Below, piece after piece: positions 18,745-28,068 of a DNA stretch of 60,852 nucleotides (positions within the stretch are counted from its first letter, which is position 1; every line of letters begins with the position of its first letter). The stretch lies in assembly GCA_024682995.1 (NCBI GenBank), contig JAIKYR010000043.1, positions 1-60,852 of the forward strand, read 5' to 3'. Under the pieces are notes generated by a model. The model saw only the letters and a program-made list of their open reading frames with translations. It made no database searches and was not told where the DNA came from. Both the position numbers and the translations under genes were made by a program. This DNA is from Bacteroidales bacterium (GTDB taxonomy: Bacteria; Bacteroidota; Bacteroidia; Bacteroidales; WCHB1-69).

Positions 18745-20805
18745 TTACCAGATTCTGGCGCGTTTCGCGGGATCCAGGAACATGGGGTCGCTTGGCTGGA
18801 TATTGAAGGCCTTATAGAAAGCGTCAATATGGGGCAGCGTACCGTTCACGCGCCAGCGGCCGAGGGAATGGGGATCCTCTTTGGTACGACGAAGGATTTC
18901 CTCCGGACGGATGTTGGCAGCCCACACGGCGGCGTATGCCAAGAAGAAGCGTTGCTCAGGAGTGAAACCGTCCATATCGCCTTTGATAGCTCCGTCGGCC
19001 TTGGCCTTCTGGAATGCCGTATAGGAGACGTTCAGACCACCATTGTCGGCGATATTCTCACCCAATGTAAAGGAACCGTTGCCAAACACGCCGGGTGCCA
19101 CCTCAATGGCATTAAAATGATCCACAATCAGTTGGGCTCTTGATTTGAAGGTCTCCGCATCCTGCTCTGTCCACCAGTCAGTGAGGTTGCCGTGCAGGTC
19201 ATAGTTGCGTCCCTGGTCATCAAAACCGTGCGTCATCTCGTGGCCGATCACCACACCAATGGCACCGTAGTTGGCTGCATCGTCGGCGTTCATGTCAAAG
19301 AAGGGCGGTTGGAGGATACCTGCCGGGAAGCAGATCTCATTGGTGTTCGGCTCATAGTAAGCGTTGACCGTCTGCGGGGTCATCTGCCATTCATCCTTAT
19401 CAACGGGCTTACCGATCTTGGCCAGACGATACGCACTCTCAAAGCGGCGGGCGCGCACCACGTTGGCATAATAGCTGTCGTTAGTGATATTGAGGTCGCT
19501 GTAGTCTCTCCATTTGTCAGGATAGCCAATTTTCACATGGAAGGCAGCAAGCTTGTCCAGGGCGTTCTTCTTGGTCACATCGGTCATCCAAGTGGAAGCC
19601 TTGATGCGCTCGCCGAGGGCCCACTGCAGGTTCTTCACCAGCTGTTCCATACGGGCCTTAGCCTCAGCCGGAAAATAGCTCTTCACATACATCTGTCCAA
19701 GTGCCTCACCCAGACAGCCGTCCACGGTTCCAATCACTCGTTTCCAGCGGGGCTTGTTCTCCTGCTTGCCCGAGAGCACCTTGCCGTAAAACTCGAAATC
19801 GGCATTTACGAACTCATCGCTCAGATAGGGAGCCGCGGCATTGATAACATTCCAAGCCAGATAGGCACGGATAACCTCCATATCAGCCACCGAAAGGATG
19901 TTATTCAATCCGGCAAAATAGGAAGGTTGGGCCACATTCAGCGTGTCAATATTCTTAAGATTCAGCGTATGCAGATATTCATTGACATCAATGGCGGGAA
20001 TCATATTTTGGAAATCCAGCGGAGTACATTTGTGGATGGTCTGATAGGGATCGCGGAGCGTGATCTTGTCCACAAAACAGTTGGCCATCATCGTTTCCAA
20101 TGCTAAAACTCGTTTGGCGAGCATTTTCTCGCGGCCTTGGCAGTTCGCCAATTGACTATAGCCAGACATCCGGAACATCTTGGCCATAAGGTTCGCATAC
20201 TCGTCGCGAATATGCTGCTGGTCGGCATCCAAGTAATAGTCGCGGTCGCCAATGCCGAGGCCCGTCTGCCAGAGGTAAGCGATGGTCATATCGCTATTGT
20301 CGGGATCGGAGGAGCCGAAAAGACCGAAGAAAGGATTCAAACCTTCCAACGACATCAAGGCCAGCTTTTTGGTGATGCCCTCACGATTCAGAGCGGCAAT
20401 ATCTTTCAATTCACCTTGTATGGGCTGGGCACCCTGTTTCTCCAACTGCACAGTGTCCATACCAATCTTATAGAGATCACCCACCTTCTGTTCCACCGTA
20501 CCGACGGCATTTTTCTGCGAAGCGAGCTTCAGCACCAGATCCTTAAGCTGTTTCTGGTTGTTTTCAGCCAGCACATCGAAGCTGCCGAAACGGGAATACT
20601 CATTGCCCAGCGGATTGAGCTTCATCCATCCGCCGCAGGCATACTGATAGAAATCCACAGTGGGCTTCACGGAATTGTCCAGATTGGAAGCCACGATACC
20701 GGATTTGACTTTTTTAGGTTTCACTTTGGAGGTCATAGGTGCAGAACTTGAAAAAACGACAAACAAAGCCGCAAGAGACAGCGTCAAAAGGCAACTTTTT
20801 TTCAT
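18745..20805 (-). CDS. M13 family zinc metallopeptidase (PepO/neprilysin-like)
   Basis: VVIGHEMTHGFDDQGRNYD (HExxH), ENIADNGG, C-term GTLPHIDAFYKAFNIQPSDPMF. Confidence 0.95.
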   Translation of the reverse strand: MKKSCLLTLSLAALFVVFSSSAPMTSKVKPKKVKSGIVASNLDNSVKPTVDFYQYACGGWMKLNPLGNEYSRFGSFDVLAENNQKQLKDLVLKLASQKNAVGTVEQKVGDLYKIGMDTVQLEKQGAQPIQGELKDIAALNREGITKKLALMSLEGLNPFFGLFGSSDPDNSDMTIAYLWQTGLGIGDRDYYLDADQQHIRDEYANLMAKMFRMSGYSQLANCQGREKMLAKRVLALETMMANCFVDKITLRDPYQTIHKCTPLDFQNMIPAIDVNEYLHTLNLKNIDTLNVAQPSYFAGLNNILSVADMEVIRAYLAWNVINAAAPYLSDEFVNADFEFYGKVLSGKQENKPRWKRVIGTVDGCLGEALGQMYVKSYFPAEAKARMEQLVKNLQWALGERIKASTWMTDVTKKNALDKLAAFHVKIGYPDKWRDYSDLNITNDSYYANVVRARRFESAYRLAKIGKPVDKDEWQMTPQTVNAYYEPNTNEICFPAGILQPPFFDMNADDAANYGAIGVVIGHEMTHGFDDQGRNYDLHGNLTDWWTEQDAETFKSRAQLIVDHFNAIEVAPGVFGNGSFTLGENIADNGGLNVSYTAFQKAKADGAIKGDMDGFTPEQRFFLAYAAVWAANIRPEEILRRTKEDPHSLGRWRVNGTLPHIDAFYKAFNIQPSDPMFLDPAKRARIW

Positions 20806-20842
20806 AGAATCTAATTAATTATCAATATCTTAAAACAAAAAA

Positions 20843-20862
20843 CTCCCCTCTCTCAAGGGGAG
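20843..20862 (-). promoter_or_regulatory. terminator-like hairpin in the predicted M13 leader (possible attenuator)
   Basis: Minus strand CTCCCCTTGAGAGAGGGGAG followed by TTTTTT, directly downstream of -7 element 20864-20872. Confidence 0.4.
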
Positions 20863-20863
20863 C

Positions 20864-20872
20864 GCAAATATA
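20864..20872 (-). promoter_or_regulatory. Bacteroidota -7 element TATATTTGC
   Basis: Reads gcaaatata on +. Confidence 0.45.
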
Positions 20873-21016
20873 CACTATTTTTTTTAATCCTTTGTTCACG
20901 GCAGTCAAAAACATTTATCTACTGCCGTTGAGGAATCATGAACATCCGTGATGTTACAAAAATCTTGTACAAATTTCTGGGTTCATTGTATTTTCCTGTG
21001 TTATATGTTTTTTTTC

Positions 21017-21025
21017 TACTTTTGC
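21017..21025 (+). promoter_or_regulatory. Bacteroidota -7 element TACTTTTGC
   Basis: About 50 nt upstream of the 21074 ATG; supports that start over 20948. Confidence 0.5.
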
Positions 21026-21073
21026 AGACATATTTGTGATACGGCGTTTTTGTCATCTATTTTAATTGTGCTT

Positions 21074-23647
21074 ATGAAGAAATTATCACTTATTATAGGC
21101 TCCATTCTTTTGTTCATAACCGCCCATGCGCAGTACAATCTTGCCACCACCAGCATCGATCCTGCAGCTGACTCGGTGGCGGTTACCCGGATGCGGCAAA
21201 AGATGGACTCCATTCGCAAGTTCCGTCCCACCGTGGCCGTGGTGTTGGCGGGAGGTGGCGCCAAAGGTGCTGCCCACGTGGGCGCGCTCGAATACATCGA
21301 GGAACTCGGCATCCCTGTTGACATGGTGCTCGGCACCAGCATGGGGGGACTCGTTGGCGGCCTTTACGCCATGGGCTATCCCGCAGCCCTCATCGACAGC
21401 ATCCTCATCAACATGAACTGGGGGGTGATGATGAGTGATTTCGTGCCCACGGAAAAACTCAACTACCGGCGACGCAAGTTCAACGAAACTTACGCCCTGC
21501 GCATCCCGCTCTATTACGAAAACGACCAAAAGTGGCATGGACGTGAGCTCCTGAAGAGATATCAAGAGAGCGTGAAGATCAATGAAGGGGACCAAAACGC
21601 CTCTTCCGACATCGGCGAGCAGACTCTCCGGCGAGGCATTGTCGCCAACATACCGGAAGGCGTACTCTTTGGATACAATGTCTATAACCTGATCAACAGC
21701 CTAACAGTCGGCTATCAGGATTCCATGAACTTCTCTGATCTGCCCATCCCCTATTGCTGCGTGGCCACAGACCTCGTGACCTTGAAGGCCAAGTACTGGA
21801 CCAGCGGCTACCTGACGGAGGCGATGCGCTCCACGATGTCCATTCCGCTCTATTTCACGCCGGTACGCAACAAGGATATGGTGCTCGTGGACGGCGGCAC
21901 GCGCAACAATTTTCCTACCGACATGGCTTGTGCCATGGGTGCCGACTATATCATTGGCATTGACTTGAGCCAGCCGAGAGGATATGAGGAGATTAATGGC
22001 GTGGGCAAACTGCTGCAACAGAACATTGCGCTCATGGGCAAGGAGGCCTTCGACCACAACAGGCCGCTCGCCAATGTCTATATCCACCCCAAGATGGATG
22101 GCATGAACATGTTCAGTTTCCAGACCAAGAACATTGTCGAATGCATTCAACGGGGAAAGGAGGCCGCAAGGCAGCAGGACTCCAGCTTGCAAGTCATCCT
22201 CCGTGCCGTGACGCCCGGGCTTGTCCAATCGAAAGCGATGAAAGACCAAAAGCAACAACCTCTAGGGGTGAATATCGCCACAAAGGACATTCTTGTCGGC
22301 AGTATTCGGTTCGAGGGGATCAGCAGCGAGCTCACGGACTTCCTTCTGCGGAACATCGAGTTGGACACGGGCAAACGCTACAATCGCGATGACATTGAGA
22401 ATGCACTGGCCGTGCTCTATGGCAGCGGCCTCTTCAAGAACGCATCCTATCGGATCGAGGGCTCGCGTGAACCACACACCTTGGTGTTCAAGGGCGAGAG
22501 AGGCCCCATCCACCAAGTGGGCGTCGGGCTGCGGTTCACCTCTCACGACCTGATCTCGTTGGGACTCAATTTCGGATTCAACAGCCGAAAGCCGTACGGC
22601 TTCAAATTCGACGCCTCGGCGGTCATAGGCAAGAACCTCAAGGGCGAGTTGGACCTCTATTACGTCCCGCGTCACGGCCCCGCCTTCGGAATGGATATTA
22701 AAACATACTATACTCAATTGAAAGTCAGCCCTCTGCATTCCATATTATCCGATTACACCCTCAATACACTTTGTACATACAGCTACTGGAACAACCGGCT
22801 GCAACTCTATATCAGAGACAACCAATGGCTGCATAACGGTTATTATAAAGGAGGATTTGAGCTGAATGTGATGCCGTATGCTTTGTCCACCGTTTTCTTG
22901 AATGTAATGTCTGACGACAGTACTGCAAATAATGCTGCCTATGAATACGACTATTACATGGATGGCGCGGCTTATCTGTACCGGAACCGTTGGGATAACC
23001 ATGCCCTATCCTTTTTCGTGGAGGGAGCATACGACAATACTGATGACAAATATTTCCCCACTCATGGCATTGATGTCGGCGGCCGATATGACTTGGTCTT
23101 TTACAGCAGAAATCCGGAAAAAAACACTCTCCGTTATCATAACTTTAACATGCACATCAAGGGTGTCATCCCCGTGGTCAACCGTTTTGTTATCATGCTC
23201 TCCGGAAATTTAGGATCTATCCAGGCATTGAATTTTTCCAGCTTCAATCGGGATGTTGCGGTACATAATGATGTCCATCAGACATTTGTCGGCGGCATAC
23301 GTGACGGGGAATATATCCAAAATCAGCTCTCGTATGTAGGATATAATGTGCTACAAGCCGTGTACCGCAGCAACACCACCGCTGTCGCCAGGATGGATCT
23401 GCGTTACCAAATCGGGCGCAAGGATTACATTTCGTTCATAACGTCCCTCTATAAGGCCTTCGTCTTATTCGATAAAAATGGGAACCACATACATGGCGTT
23501 GATTACATACGGCCCACGGATTATTGTTTTGTCCTCCAGTACGGTCACAAGTCGCTCATCGGGCCGATATTGTTCAACGTCCACTGGTCGGCCAACGGCA
23601 AGCCCGCCCGATGGGGAGCCTATTTGAGCATCGGGTTCGATTTCTAG
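21074..23647 (+). CDS. patatin-like phospholipase fused to POTRA/BamA-like beta-barrel (PlpD-like)
   Basis: GGGAKGAAHVGALEYIEELGIPVDMVLGTSMGGLVGGLYAMGY (oxyanion, GxSxG), later DGG; POTRA-like 'DILVGSIRFEGISSELTDFLLRNIELDTGKRYNRDDIENALAVLYGSGLFKNASYRI' and a barrel-like C-term; signal peptide at the internal Met. Confidence 0.92.
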   Translation: MKKLSLIIGSILLFITAHAQYNLATTSIDPAADSVAVTRMRQKMDSIRKFRPTVAVVLAGGGAKGAAHVGALEYIEELGIPVDMVLGTSMGGLVGGLYAMGYPAALIDSILINMNWGVMMSDFVPTEKLNYRRRKFNETYALRIPLYYENDQKWHGRELLKRYQESVKINEGDQNASSDIGEQTLRRGIVANIPEGVLFGYNVYNLINSLTVGYQDSMNFSDLPIPYCCVATDLVTLKAKYWTSGYLTEAMRSTMSIPLYFTPVRNKDMVLVDGGTRNNFPTDMACAMGADYIIGIDLSQPRGYEEINGVGKLLQQNIALMGKEAFDHNRPLANVYIHPKMDGMNMFSFQTKNIVECIQRGKEAARQQDSSLQVILRAVTPGLVQSKAMKDQKQQPLGVNIATKDILVGSIRFEGISSELTDFLLRNIELDTGKRYNRDDIENALAVLYGSGLFKNASYRIEGSREPHTLVFKGERGPIHQVGVGLRFTSHDLISLGLNFGFNSRKPYGFKFDASAVIGKNLKGELDLYYVPRHGPAFGMDIKTYYTQLKVSPLHSILSDYTLNTLCTYSYWNNRLQLYIRDNQWLHNGYYKGGFELNVMPYALSTVFLNVMSDDSTANNAAYEYDYYMDGAAYLYRNRWDNHALSFFVEGAYDNTDDKYFPTHGIDVGGRYDLVFYSRNPEKNTLRYHNFNMHIKGVIPVVNRFVIMLSGNLGSIQALNFSSFNRDVAVHNDVHQTFVGGIRDGEYIQNQLSYVGYNVLQAVYRSNTTAVARMDLRYQIGRKDYISFITSLYKAFVLFDKNGNHIHGVDYIRPTDYCFVLQYGHKSLIGPILFNVHWSANGKPARWGAYLSIGFDF

Positions 23648-23670
23648 TTGTCAGCAGTTGCAGAAAGATA

Positions 23671-25827
23671 CTATTCCACCATTACCTTGCGGATGAGGCG
23701 GCCTTTTTCGGTGGCCAATTCCAAGAGATAGAGTCCTGCGGGGAGCGAGGACACGTCCAGACGCTGATGCTGTTCACCCTGCACCGCGGGCCATGTCTCC
23801 GCACGGAGCACCTTGCCCGTGACATCCGTCAGGCGCATCGTCACCGGCAGCGACTCGGGATTGGTGAACAAGATATTCAGTTGGTCGGCGACAGGATTGG
23901 GATACACCTGCGCATCCTGCACACCGTTGTGGTCATCCACACTGGCGATGGCGTAATATTCGAAGTTGAAACCGTCACCCTGGTCCCAGTTGTCGGCCAC
24001 AAAAACGACACGCATCTTCGGGAAAGTAACGTTGTAGGTACCTGATGGCATGTTATTGTTATCGAAACGCTTATAGAATGTAGGCGGATTAGTGGTATTA
24101 TCATACACATCCACAAAATCGCCGCTGCCGAGCTCGAATTTCGGGAACGCGAAAGCATATCCGCTAATGTAATTAATGGACACATTCCAGTTACAGGTGG
24201 TTTCGGGCATATAATCCTTGCCTGCCGCCGTGCCATCAGAGAGAATGGTATGCCAGTCTGTCACATTGGTTGAAAAATCGCAGGGTGTTAATTCGCCAAG
24301 CTGGCTCTGATAACTGATGAGGAATCCGTAATAGTCCGTATTCGTCGTCTCATTGCCCGTTGTGGTGAACGTGATCAGCACGCTGTCGGCATTCACCGTA
24401 TAAGTGGCGGTGGGCACCTGATTGCCCGTGAGCGACACCTTCTCGCCAGAGGAGACATCCGGACCGTTGTAGATCGTCACATAATCCACATTCGGTTTCA
24501 GGTCAAGACGGTCGAAGGAGAACGTGTAGCTGTTGGCTCCGGGCGCGGCCACAATCCAAGAGCAGTCGGGATTCGGCTGGTAAGGTCTTGCCGTCTGGGA
24601 ACCATCGGACACATAGCCGAAGGTGGCCGTATTGCGCTGGCGTTGCACACAAGTGCTGGGCGTGATGGCCCCTGACGGGAAAATGTTCGTGATGGCTATG
24701 CAGCCACTGTTGAAGCTGCTGCCGCCTACGGTGAAGTTATCCATAGCAAAATAGGCATTGGAACCTCCACCCCACCCCCAATTGATATGGAAGCGGTCGT
24801 TGTCGTCATAATCGTCCAACACGAATGCGTGTCCGCCCGAGCCATCATCAGGATGTCCGGAATAGAGGATTGGACGGCGGTGGTCAATTTCACTCTTCAG
24901 CACACTGATATACTCCGAGACAAGCGCACCCGGGTAGGAATCCCGCACATATTTGGTGATACTTTGATCATAAAAGAAATTCTCGTACAAACGTCTGGCG
25001 GCGGTCTCCGTATAAGCGCCGGATCCTGTGGGATTATACCCCATCTTTATGGCCACGCCAATATGGTATGCCAGTTTGGATATTTCATTGGCATACGAAA
25101 AAGGTTCATTACACATGGCATCCCAGTTGTACGTGTGATGGGCAAAATTCACGCTCTGCATCCCATAGCCCTGGGCGGCATACATCGAGGCTCCTTGTCC
25201 CTGTTTAGGATGGCGGTGATAGTTCATAATCTGCGCGGTGGCCAGGGCCGTACAGCCGTTGGGCACGCGGAAGTCGTAATACGGACCCGACGCCACATCC
25301 CACGGGCAGTAGGTATTGTAGTACATGTTCTGGTTCCAGCGGGTCGTGAGCAAGGGGCCGCGGACGGGTATCTTGGAGACCTTCGGCACGAACTCGTCGG
25401 CCAGGTAGCGGTCCCAGTCGGCGGCATCGCGCGGAAGCGCACCCACCTTGGCCGCCTCCACGCGGCGGGTCTCCGACGCATAGCCGGCAAAGGCACTCTT
25501 AACGGGCGGTATCGCCTCATAGTCATCTTCCAGCGAATAGGCCAGCACTGGCATCACGGACTTGGAGGCGGAGACCAGCACAAAGCCGTGCGGAACCAGT
25601 GCGAAACGGTACAGATAGACCATACCGTCCGCATCCGCGACGGATTCCTGCAGGGTTGCCGACAGAGCGGCAGCCGCCGCTGGGGAGGTCTTCTCAATCA
25701 GGAAACGCTGACAGACCTTGGCAGCCTCTTCCGCCGTAACTGATTGCGCCGACATCCTGCCGGCCATAAAAAAGAACAGGATGCCGACCACAATGGCAAA
25801 CAGCCCGTTAAGAGAGTCTTTTTTCAT
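23671..25827 (-). CDS. C10 (streptopain-like) cysteine protease with propeptide, CUB-like domain and T9SS type A sorting domain
   Basis: VPNGCTALATAQIMNYHRHP, HAFVLDDYDDNDRFHINWGWGG; CUB-like NPDCSWIV..YVTIYNGPDVSS; C-term VYPNPVADQLNI..LPAGLYLLELATEKGRLIRKVMVE. Confidence 0.9.
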   Translation of the reverse strand: MKKDSLNGLFAIVVGILFFFMAGRMSAQSVTAEEAAKVCQRFLIEKTSPAAAAALSATLQESVADADGMVYLYRFALVPHGFVLVSASKSVMPVLAYSLEDDYEAIPPVKSAFAGYASETRRVEAAKVGALPRDAADWDRYLADEFVPKVSKIPVRGPLLTTRWNQNMYYNTYCPWDVASGPYYDFRVPNGCTALATAQIMNYHRHPKQGQGASMYAAQGYGMQSVNFAHHTYNWDAMCNEPFSYANEISKLAYHIGVAIKMGYNPTGSGAYTETAARRLYENFFYDQSITKYVRDSYPGALVSEYISVLKSEIDHRRPILYSGHPDDGSGGHAFVLDDYDDNDRFHINWGWGGGSNAYFAMDNFTVGGSSFNSGCIAITNIFPSGAITPSTCVQRQRNTATFGYVSDGSQTARPYQPNPDCSWIVAAPGANSYTFSFDRLDLKPNVDYVTIYNGPDVSSGEKVSLTGNQVPTATYTVNADSVLITFTTTGNETTNTDYYGFLISYQSQLGELTPCDFSTNVTDWHTILSDGTAAGKDYMPETTCNWNVSINYISGYAFAFPKFELGSGDFVDVYDNTTNPPTFYKRFDNNNMPSGTYNVTFPKMRVVFVADNWDQGDGFNFEYYAIASVDDHNGVQDAQVYPNPVADQLNILFTNPESLPVTMRLTDVTGKVLRAETWPAVQGEQHQRLDVSSLPAGLYLLELATEKGRLIRKVMVE

Positions 25828-25862
25828 ATTCTTGAATTTAATATACTACAATATAATATGTA

Positions 25863-26939
25863 TTACAGACGGTCCACGCAGTTGAGATCCTGGAAAGCCA
25901 CTTTCAGGCGCTCCACCATGGACTTCTCGCCTTCGCGAAGGAATACACGCGGATCATAATACTTCTTGTTCGGTTTGTCCTCGCCTTCGGGATTGCCAAT
26001 CTGTCCCTGCAGGTAAGCCTCATTCTTTTTATAGTAGTTCATGACGCCTTCCCAAAATGCCCATTGCGTGTCGGTGTCAATGTTCATCTTGACCACACCA
26101 TAGCTGATGGCTTCCTTGATCTTGGCTGGTTCAGAGCCGGAGCCGCCATGGAATACGAAGTTGACAGGATTCTCAGCCGTACCATACTTCTTCTGGATGT
26201 ATTCCTGGGAGTTGTGCAGGATGATGGGCTCAAGTTTCACATTGCCGGGTTTATATACGCCATGTACGTTGCCGAAAGAGGCAGCGATAGTGAAGTTCGG
26301 GCTGATCTTGCTCAGTTCCTCGTAGGCATAGGCCACATCTTCGGGCTGGGTGTAGAGGCGGGCACTGTCAATGCCGGTATTATCCACACCATCCTCCTCG
26401 CCACCGGTGATGCCGAGCTCGATTTCGAGGGTCATCTCAATCTTAGCCATGCGGGTGAGATACTTCTTGCAGATTTCAATATTCTCTTTCAGAGGTTCTT
26501 CCGAAAGGTCAAGCATGTGGGAGCTGAAAAGCGGCTTGCCATATTGGGCATAATATTTCTCACCAGCATCCAAAAGGCCGTCAATCCAGGGAAGGAGTTT
26601 CTTGGCGGCGTGGTCGGTGTGGAGCACCACAGGTACGCCGTACATCTCGGCCATCTCGTGCACATGCATGGCACCGGAGACCGTACCACGGATGGCTGCC
26701 GCCTGACCGTCATTGTTCAAAGACTTTCCGCCGAAGAAGACACCGCCTCCGTTGGAGAACTGGATCATCACCGGTGAGTTGACCGTCTTGGCTGCCTCCA
26801 GCACGGCATTCACAGAGTTTGTTCCCACCACATTCACGGCGGGCATGGCGAACTTGCCAGCTTTCGCGATTCTGAAAATTTCCTGTAAATCTTTTCCGTA
26901 AACCACTCCGGGTTTCACTTTACTTAAAATCTTTTCCAT
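25863..26939 (-). CDS. fbaA: class II fructose-bisphosphate aldolase
   Basis: KFAMPAVNVVGTNSVNAVLEAA, VVLHTDHAAKKLLPW, NFVFHGGSGSE. Confidence 0.96.
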   Translation of the reverse strand: MEKILSKVKPGVVYGKDLQEIFRIAKAGKFAMPAVNVVGTNSVNAVLEAAKTVNSPVMIQFSNGGGVFFGGKSLNNDGQAAAIRGTVSGAMHVHEMAEMYGVPVVLHTDHAAKKLLPWIDGLLDAGEKYYAQYGKPLFSSHMLDLSEEPLKENIEICKKYLTRMAKIEMTLEIELGITGGEEDGVDNTGIDSARLYTQPEDVAYAYEELSKISPNFTIAASFGNVHGVYKPGNVKLEPIILHNSQEYIQKKYGTAENPVNFVFHGGSGSEPAKIKEAISYGVVKMNIDTDTQWAFWEGVMNYYKKNEAYLQGQIGNPEGEDKPNKKYYDPRVFLREGEKSMVERLKVAFQDLNCVDRL

Positions 26940-26974
26940 GTCTTTCTACTGTTTTTTATTGTAAATTAAAAAAA

Positions 26975-27304
26975 TTATCTTTTCCGTTTCCGTTTCCAAA
27001 GCCATCCCACCACCTTTGCCCCCACAGACAAGGCCGTCACAAGACCCGGCTTGTTGGACAAAGCCGATATTTTGGATAATCCTGACGACACGCTGTCGGG
27101 CACATTCCGTTTGCGGAACGTGGCGATGCTGACAATACGATTCCAGACACGCTTCAACGTGTCCACATCATCCTGATAGGCATCGAAGTCGCGGTTCAAG
27201 CGTTTTTCCTGTTTTGCTATCTGCTTGCGCAGCTGTGCCTTACGGAGGGCTATCTCCTCCAGATTCTGATAAGGCGACGATTGGATGCGATTAGTCATGG
27301 TCAT
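26975..27304 (-). CDS. small hypothetical coiled-coil protein
   Basis: ORF 26975-27382; likely start MTMTNRIQ/MTNRIQ overlapping the upstream gene end. Confidence 0.6.
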   Translation of the reverse strand: MTMTNRIQSSPYQNLEEIALRKAQLRKQIAKQEKRLNRDFDAYQDDVDTLKRVWNRIVSIATFRKRNVPDSVSSGLSKISALSNKPGLVTALSVGAKVVGWLWKRKRKR

Positions 27305-27732
27305 CTCCTTCCTTGTCAAAAATAACCTCCAGCGGTGTCTGCGGTTCTTCCGGTTCCGAGGTTTCCTTTTCGGAACGGCCATAGAGGATGCGGCTGAACT
27401 TCCGAATCAGAGGTTTTACAAATAACATATCCTTATAGTGGAGCACCACCAGAATGATGACCACAAACAAGGCGCATACGATGGTGTATGCCCATCCTGC
27501 GTTCAGGGCCAGCGTGAGCCAGCTGATCAGCGCGGAAGAGAGGTAGATGAGCACCGCCAACGCACACACCACGACAATCAGCATAGACAAGATCACCGAC
27601 AACAGCTGCGACGACTTCTCCAGCAGTTCGAGTTTGAGCAAATCGTAACGCTGAGACAAGTAGGTCTTCACATCCTTGATTGTCCGAGCATTACGTGGCG
27701 AATCTTTGGAAAATAAACTGAAGATATCCATT
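27291..27732 (-). CDS. phage-holin-superfamily-like membrane protein (chromosomal)
   Basis: Likely start MDIFSLFSKDS within ORF 27291-27818; two hydrophobic spans after the YLSQRYDLLKLELLEKSSQLLS helix. Confidence 0.65.
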
Positions 27733-27741
27733 CGGCGAGAA

Positions 27742-27984
27742 TTACGCTTGAACGTCTTCTTCCTCCATGTCATCCAACAAGTCGTCCATCTCCACTTCCT
27801 CCTCGGCGGGAGCGGCACATCTCTTGCTTTTCAACTTCTCAATGATGCGGTCAATCTCCTCCTTAGTCATTCTCTTGGAGACATTAGTACGGATTTCCTT
27901 ACCTTTTTCTGTGGTGAACAACAAGGTTACACCTACTGCTGCTGCAGCGCCAGCGGCAAACGCCAAAATTTCAGATGCTTTCAT
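27742..27984 (-). CDS. YtxH domain-containing protein
   Basis: ILAFAAGAAAAVGVTLLFTTEKGKEIRTNVSKR. Confidence 0.75.
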   Translation of the reverse strand: MKASEILAFAAGAAAAVGVTLLFTTEKGKEIRTNVSKRMTKEEIDRIIEKLKSKRCAAPAEEEVEMDDLLDDMEEEDVQA

Positions 27985-28028
27985 AAATGTGTGTTTTAAA
28001 TTGTGATTTGTAATTTATAAACTGTAAT

Positions 28029-28068
28029 CTATTAATTATTAATTGTTAATTGTTAATTGTTAATTGTT
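28029..28068. repeat. heptamer array (ttaattg)n overlapping the uvrA stop codon
   Basis: ctattaattattaattgttaattgttaattgttaattg; 31 bp identical to 45496-45526 in gene-relative orientation. Confidence 0.9.

Noticed and set aside
20948-21073. N-terminal extension of the patatin ORF
   Set aside because: Lies upstream of the -7 element at 21017-21025; a clean signal peptide begins at 21074.
27291-27732. Holin-like gene as evidence of a prophage
   Set aside because: No integrase, capsid, tail or lysin genes nearby; the family occurs as ordinary chromosomal membrane proteins.
28029-28068. Heptamer array as a CRISPR or CRISPR remnant
   Set aside because: Unit is 7 bp with no spacers; AT-rich tandem repeat only. 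No CRISPR array or cas gene was recognised in the window.
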